Shown here one piece after another: positions 60,517 to 64,000 of a stretch of 64,000 nucleotides of DNA. Under the pieces are notes generated by a model. The model searched no databases. It had not been told where the DNA came from and was given only the letters and a program-made list of their open reading frames with translations. Source of the stretch: an uncultured Collinsella sp. GTDB taxonomy: Bacteria > Actinomycetota > Coriobacteriia > Coriobacteriales > Coriobacteriaceae. How positions within the stretch are numbered: position 1 is the stretch's first letter; each line of letters begins with the position of its first letter. The stretch is from NCBI GenBank assembly GCA_934630375.1, contig CAKTVQ010000001.1:128288-192287 (forward strand), given 5' to 3'. The position numbers and the translations under genes were made by a program.

Positions 60517-62163
60517 CTATTCCTCGCGACGGCGCACGGCAGCGATGCCGGCTGCCGCAACCGTGGCACCAGCGATGCCCATGGCGGCAACGGTCAACGC
60601 GGCGCTATCGCCCGTGGCCGCGAGAGTAGAGGCCGTCGCCTTCGAAGCCGTGACGGATACCTTGGCGGCAGCAGGCTTTACATTCACGGCCGAACCAGTC
60701 TGTGTCGAAGTTTGGGTCGTCGCCCCCGTCGTGCCCGTCGAGCCCTCGCCTCCCGGCTGCGGCTTGGGAGTCGGTGCCGGATCGGGAGCAGGCGTAGCAC
60801 CTCCGTCGAATACGATATGCGCGACCTTGGCGATCTTGTCCGCATCGCGATCGGCCCTCAGGACGCCTTCGCCGGGCTCGCCAATCGTCTGTCCCCAAAA
60901 ATCAGCATATTCAAATCGGTTGCCCAGCGCCATGGGGCGGGCACCCAGTTTTTGGTAGTCGCGCACCACGCCATTGGCAGGAAGCACGACCTTCCCGCCC
61001 TCGCCGATAACAATCATGCCGGCAGGACCGTTGGCGGTCGTGTAGTTGTCGGCGACGATTGCCCCGTCGCTGCCCTCGGCAACAACGGAGCCGTTTTTAA
61101 TTTGGATGCTTCCGCCCTCGATCGCACTCCCCGAGCTGGTATGCAGACCATACGTGTCCTTGGAATACCGATCTTTCGAGGCGCTGGCAATCGCGGTCAC
61201 AAACGTGTTCTTTCCATCGATGATGATATCGGCAGTGGCATCGTCGCCCATTCCGGCCGCCTCGATACCCACGGCACCCCAGTTGCCGCCCGAAGCGTCG
61301 GCAATCGCGGTCACGAGCGAATCGCCTGCAATCTCGACACGCGCGGCGCCGTTGTTGACACGGGACACAATTCCCTGAGATTCCAGGGTGGATTCGGCCT
61401 TGACCGTCACCTTTGAGCCAGAGCCAATTGACACGCGACCGCCCTTGTTGCTCTGTCCGTCATGCTCCCATGTAAACTCGCCATCTCCCCTGGGTGCGCC
61501 GTTAGTGGCATAGATGCCCGTCACGTAACCGTAATACCCGTCACCGGACCCCGCCGCGCGCCCTGCCTTCACATCGACAGTCGCACCGTTTTTAATGGTC
61601 ACGTCTCCGCCAAACGCAGTTATGGCCTCGGCGTTCTCGCACTCCTCGCCATTTGCATCCGTACCCGTCGCCGTCACGTTGACCGTGGCCCCGTCGACGG
61701 TGACGTCGCCACCGGTAATACCGTTACCCGCGGCCGTGATGACATCGGTCTGGCCCGTCGCATTGAGTGTGCCGTCGCCCGTGATGGAAAGGTTGCCGCC
61801 TGAGACCTCGATGGCGCTCTGACCGGCATCGGCCGTAATGGTGTTGGTGTTGGTCACACCGATGTTGAGGTTGCCCTCGGCGCTGATACCGCCGCCGTTA
61901 TAGCCATTGAGCTGCATGTCGTCGGCGCCGTTCCAAGACCACGTGCCCGCCTCGTCGCTGACGACAGCGCCCGCGTTGTACTGCGTGCCGCCCACGTTGA
62001 TCCAATCGGCTGCCAAGGCAACACTCGGCAGTAGCAGCTGACCGACCATGAGCGCACACGCGCCGGCGCACGCCAGCCTGGCACCCGCCCGTTTCCACGA
62101 ACCGTGAACCAGCGAGCAAGTGCGCTCGCGCTGGGTCTGCTTGTCAAAATGGCTTCCGTTCAT
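60517..62163 (-). CDS. Sortase-anchored surface protein with beta-helix / carbohydrate-binding-like repeats
   Basis: A 548-residue cell-wall protein. The N terminus (MNGSHFDKQTQRERTCSLVH, then a helix ending VALA) is closely related to that of the neighbouring 669-residue protein. The body (residues 60-430) has right-handed beta-helix-like repeats rich in Gly, Asn, Thr and Val (NLSITGDGTLNATG, DVTVDGATVNVTATG), as in DUF4353-type carbohydrate-binding proteins. The end has a Gly/Thr stalk, LAATGD, a membrane helix and RRREE. GGGAGG precedes the ATG. It is divergent from the LuxR regulator gene. Confidence 0.87.
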   Translation of the reverse strand: MNGSHFDKQTQRERTCSLVHGSWKRAGARLACAGACALMVGQLLLPSVALAADWINVGGTQYNAGAVVSDEAGTWSWNGADDMQLNGYNGGGISAEGNLNIGVTNTNTITADAGQSAIEVSGGNLSITGDGTLNATGQTDVITAAGNGITGGDVTVDGATVNVTATGTDANGEECENAEAITAFGGDVTIKNGATVDVKAGRAAGSGDGYYGYVTGIYATNGAPRGDGEFTWEHDGQSNKGGRVSIGSGSKVTVKAESTLESQGIVSRVNNGAARVEIAGDSLVTAIADASGGNWGAVGIEAAGMGDDATADIIIDGKNTFVTAIASASKDRYSKDTYGLHTSSGSAIEGGSIQIKNGSVVAEGSDGAIVADNYTTANGPAGMIVIGEGGKVVLPANGVVRDYQKLGARPMALGNRFEYADFWGQTIGEPGEGVLRADRDADKIAKVAHIVFDGGATPAPDPAPTPKPQPGGEGSTGTTGATTQTSTQTGSAVNVKPAAAKVSVTASKATASTLAATGDSAALTVAAMGIAGATVAAAGIAAVRRREE

Positions 62164-62190
62164 AGGGGCCTCCCTCGGTCGATGGACCAT

Positions 62191-62228
62191 ACCACCACAA
62201 AGGTGCCTGTCCCCTTTGTGGTGGTTTT
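62191..62228. repeat. CCACCACAAAGG hairpin repeat, copy 3, in the leader of the 548-residue gene
   Basis: A near-perfect hairpin (ACCACCACAAAGG and complement, with TGCCTGTCC loop side). It lies between the promoter block and the start codon, a place where the other two surface genes have no such sequence. Confidence 0.85.
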
Positions 62229-62264
62229 CTTAGTCTCACCATGTGCCAAGCAATCGCATACGCC

Positions 62265-62300
62265 TAGGTTCGTAGATGTGAACCCCTATGGCTACCTGCG
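62265..62300 (-). promoter_or_regulatory. Shared surface-gene box, copy 3, in the divergent LuxR/surface-gene region
   Basis: TAGGTTCGTAGATGTGAACC, 7 bp, CTACCTGCG. It lies 101 bp before the surface-protein start and 92 bp before the LuxR gene start, so it could serve both. Confidence 0.78.
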
Positions 62301-62392
62301 GTTTGATTCGAATTGATTTCGTTATCGTCACGCCCGTCCCAAGGACGCTACAATCGAGAGCATGATTATTCCGTCCATCCAAAGGACCGTTC

Positions 62393-63796
62393 TTGAACCT
62401 GAGCAAGCCTAAAATCAACGCGCTTCTAGCCCTCGCGCTCTTTACCTTTGTCTTCCTTGCCGCCGAGTTTCGCTTCGATATCAATGTCGGACTACTCGCC
62501 GGTGCCGAGCGCGTTGTGCTCGCGCAAGGCTTTATCCTGGGTGCCAGCGTTATCGGCTTTATCGGATACGCGCCGTTATTGGCTCTTGCCCAACGCAAAG
62601 GTCAGGCCCAGGCAGCCGCCAACGCCGCCGTTCCCATCGCTATCGTTGGCTTGACCCAGATTCAGGTCCCCACAGGTCCACTTGCGCTCGAGATTCTGGG
62701 GTGCGTGGTATTCTTTGGGCTCGGCCTGCTGGGCGCCGCTGCGCATCGCGCCTTTGCGTTGGCATTCCAAGACGACCCCAAGCTCGCAACCGGCGCGGGG
62801 GCGGCCTATGCCGCAGGCATCCTCCTGCAGTTTGCCCTTAACCTGCTCGATTGCGGCGGCATCGTTGAGCTCATCATTCTTGGCGCGGCGACGATCGTCA
62901 TCTCCGCCCTCAGCGCCGCGCCCCAAGAGGCAGATGAGAACCCCAGCTCCACCATCAACCCTTTTACCGAGCCCTCACACGTCCTCGCCAAGCAGGCGTG
63001 CTGGAGCATCGCGCTCGTCATGATCTTGGCCTGCCTGTTCTCCACGCTCGATAACGTGGTCACGTTCTCCAACGCCCACGGCACCATCGCCGTGCAGACT
63101 TGGCCACGCCTCTTTTTGGCAGCGAGCGGCCTCGTCGCCGGCATCGTTTTTGATCTTGCCGAGCGTCGCTACATGGGCCTTGTCATGCTCGGCGTCACGG
63201 TGCTCTCAACCATTTCCATCTTGGCCGTAGAAGCCGGCGCCGATCCCAACCTGGGCCTCATCGTCTTTTACCTGAGCTCGGGCTTTTTCGTCACGTTCTT
63301 TACCGCCACGTTCACGCAGCTGGCACCGTGTATGCACACTCCGGCTTTGTGGGCCGGCATGGGCCGCGCCGCCAACAATGTATGTGCATTCACCACATCG
63401 GGCATCTCGCTGGCACTGGTCACCTCGGGCAATGTCGCCCTCATCATGATCGGCGCGCTCGTGCTGCTTGTGGCGGCGAGCGTGGCATTTGTAGCTGCGG
63501 GGCTGTTCCGTCTACCCCAAACCGAACAGGAGCGCGAACACCAGCAGCTCGCCGAGGAAGCACTCGCCGCACCCAGTATCGAGGAACAGCGTCAGGTCTT
63601 CATTGCCGACCACAGTCTCACCCCGCGCGAGGTCGACGTGCTCATAGCTGTGACCCAAGACGAACGCCCGCTCAAACAGGTCGCCGAAGAACTCGGCATC
63701 TCGATGCGCATGGTGCAGCGCCATCTGAGCTCCATCTACCAAAAGACCGACACGCAAACGCGCGCCGGTCTCACCAAAGCCTTTCCCTCAGCCTAA
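62393..63796 (+). CDS. LuxR-family regulator with multi-pass membrane domain
   Basis: A 467-residue membrane-bound transcription factor. Residues about 10-385 contain some 10-12 hydrophobic helices, resembling a transporter-like sensor. The C terminus has a LuxR helix-turn-helix: SLTPREVDVLIAVTQDERPL, then KQVAEELGISMRMVQRHLSS. Such proteins are expanded in Coriobacteria (Eggerthella, Slackia, Collinsella) and mostly lack known ligands. The start is TTG (MNLSKPK) with AAAGGA 7 bp upstream; a nearby ATG is out of frame. It is the probable regulator of the divergent surface-protein gene. Confidence 0.88.
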   Translation: MNLSKPKINALLALALFTFVFLAAEFRFDINVGLLAGAERVVLAQGFILGASVIGFIGYAPLLALAQRKGQAQAAANAAVPIAIVGLTQIQVPTGPLALEILGCVVFFGLGLLGAAAHRAFALAFQDDPKLATGAGAAYAAGILLQFALNLLDCGGIVELIILGAATIVISALSAAPQEADENPSSTINPFTEPSHVLAKQACWSIALVMILACLFSTLDNVVTFSNAHGTIAVQTWPRLFLAASGLVAGIVFDLAERRYMGLVMLGVTVLSTISILAVEAGADPNLGLIVFYLSSGFFVTFFTATFTQLAPCMHTPALWAGMGRAANNVCAFTTSGISLALVTSGNVALIMIGALVLLVAASVAFVAAGLFRLPQTEQEREHQQLAEEALAAPSIEEQRQVFIADHSLTPREVDVLIAVTQDERPLKQVAEELGISMRMVQRHLSSIYQKTDTQTRAGLTKAFPSA

Positions 63797-63800
63797 AACA

Positions 63801-63839
63801 AAACCACCACAAAGGCGCACTGTCCCCTTTGTGGTGGTT
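63801..63839. terminator. CCACCACAAAGG hairpin, copy 4, between convergent genes
   Basis: AAACCACCACAAAGG pairs with CCTTTGTGGTGGTT directly after the LuxR gene stop and just past the next gene's stop on the other strand. It looks like a bidirectional terminator, which suggests the role of the whole repeat family. Confidence 0.7.
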
Positions 63840-63847
63840 CTGGTCGG

Positions 63848-64000
63848 TTAGCCTTCGAGCTGTGCCAGCTTGTAGCGGTAGGCTGCGGCGATAACGTCCT
63901 TGCAGCCCTCGCGACCCAGCTTAGCGCGGTTGACGACGATGTCCTTGCCGCTCGTCATCTTCCACTTGCCGGCGCTGTAGCGCTTGTAGAACGCCTCACG
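63848..64000 (-). CDS. Probable cytidylate-kinase-like protein, C-terminal part
   Basis: The last 50 residues of a gene that continues past the window edge: FYKRYSAGKWKMTSGKDIVV then NRAKLGREGCKDVIAAAYRY and a short end KLAQLEG. The YYxxxTGxKW-like and DLxxN/S..LG.EG layout resembles the C terminus of cytidylate-kinase-like family proteins found in gut bacteria. The nucleotide-binding part is outside, so this is a tentative family call. Confidence 0.5.
   Translation of the reverse strand, partial: REAFYKRYSAGKWKMTSGKDIVVNRAKLGREGCKDVIAAAYRYKLAQLEG

Overview
The window looks like a chromosomal segment of a gut Coriobacteriia, most probably Collinsella or a close relative. This is an inference from high GC content, a six-subunit-type Ech hydrogenase, LuxR regulators with a polytopic membrane domain, very large LPxTG-like surface proteins, a Sir2/FolP-FolK/biotin-ligase-like cluster, and many short palindromic repeats. 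I could not compare it with any database.

Layout. 1-9140: the end of a NarL-type response regulator, then a 2465-residue sortase-anchored pilin-like protein with a von Willebrand A domain and many isopeptide-type repeats. It is flanked on both sides by 150-bp palindromic elements. 9141-14812: an energy-converting hydrogenase operon (echAB-C-D-E-F, minus strand) in which the NuoL-like and NuoH-like membrane subunits are one 960-residue protein. 14971-17846: a helix-turn-helix protein and an old-yellow-enzyme-type oxidoreductase. 18199-32532: a 14.3-kb integrated element in the 3' end of an initiator tRNA gene. It carries an integrase, a DnaB-like ATPase, a ribbon-helix-helix protein, a relaxase, a VirD4-type coupling protein and cargo (an SdpI-like membrane protein, DUF4313 and DUF2958 proteins, an HNH nuclease), but no type IV secretion channel genes. 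It is therefore best read as a mobilizable element. 32755-50818: mostly housekeeping genes: coaX, a DUF4143 ATPase bracketed by hairpins, a biotin-ligase-like gene, folP-folK fusion, sir2, xth, an ECF transporter (S, fused A-A', T), glmU, prs, pth and an NfnAB/SudBA-type flavoprotein pair. A Vsr-like gene flanked by two 204-bp inverted-repeat elements sits between prs and pth. 50819-63796: three sortase-anchored surface proteins on the minus strand and a divergent LuxR regulator with a multi-pass membrane domain. 63848-64000: the end of a probable cytidylate-kinase-like gene.

How the parts fit. Ech hydrogenase couples ferredoxin oxidation to H2 production and ion pumping, and an NfnAB-type pair exchanges electrons between ferredoxin, NADH and NADPH, so both point to fermentative ferredoxin metabolism. 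The three surface-protein genes share a 36-bp promoter-proximal block (a 20-bp palindrome, 7 bp, then CTACCTGCG). One copy lies in the divergent intergenic region with the LuxR gene, which makes that regulator the obvious candidate to control them.

The most unusual structure is a set of three arrays of 58-bp palindromic units repeated every 80-81 bp, with 25-bp centres of constant length. Two of the arrays end exactly 35 bp after the stop codons of surface-protein genes. They are not CRISPRs, and I do not recognise them.
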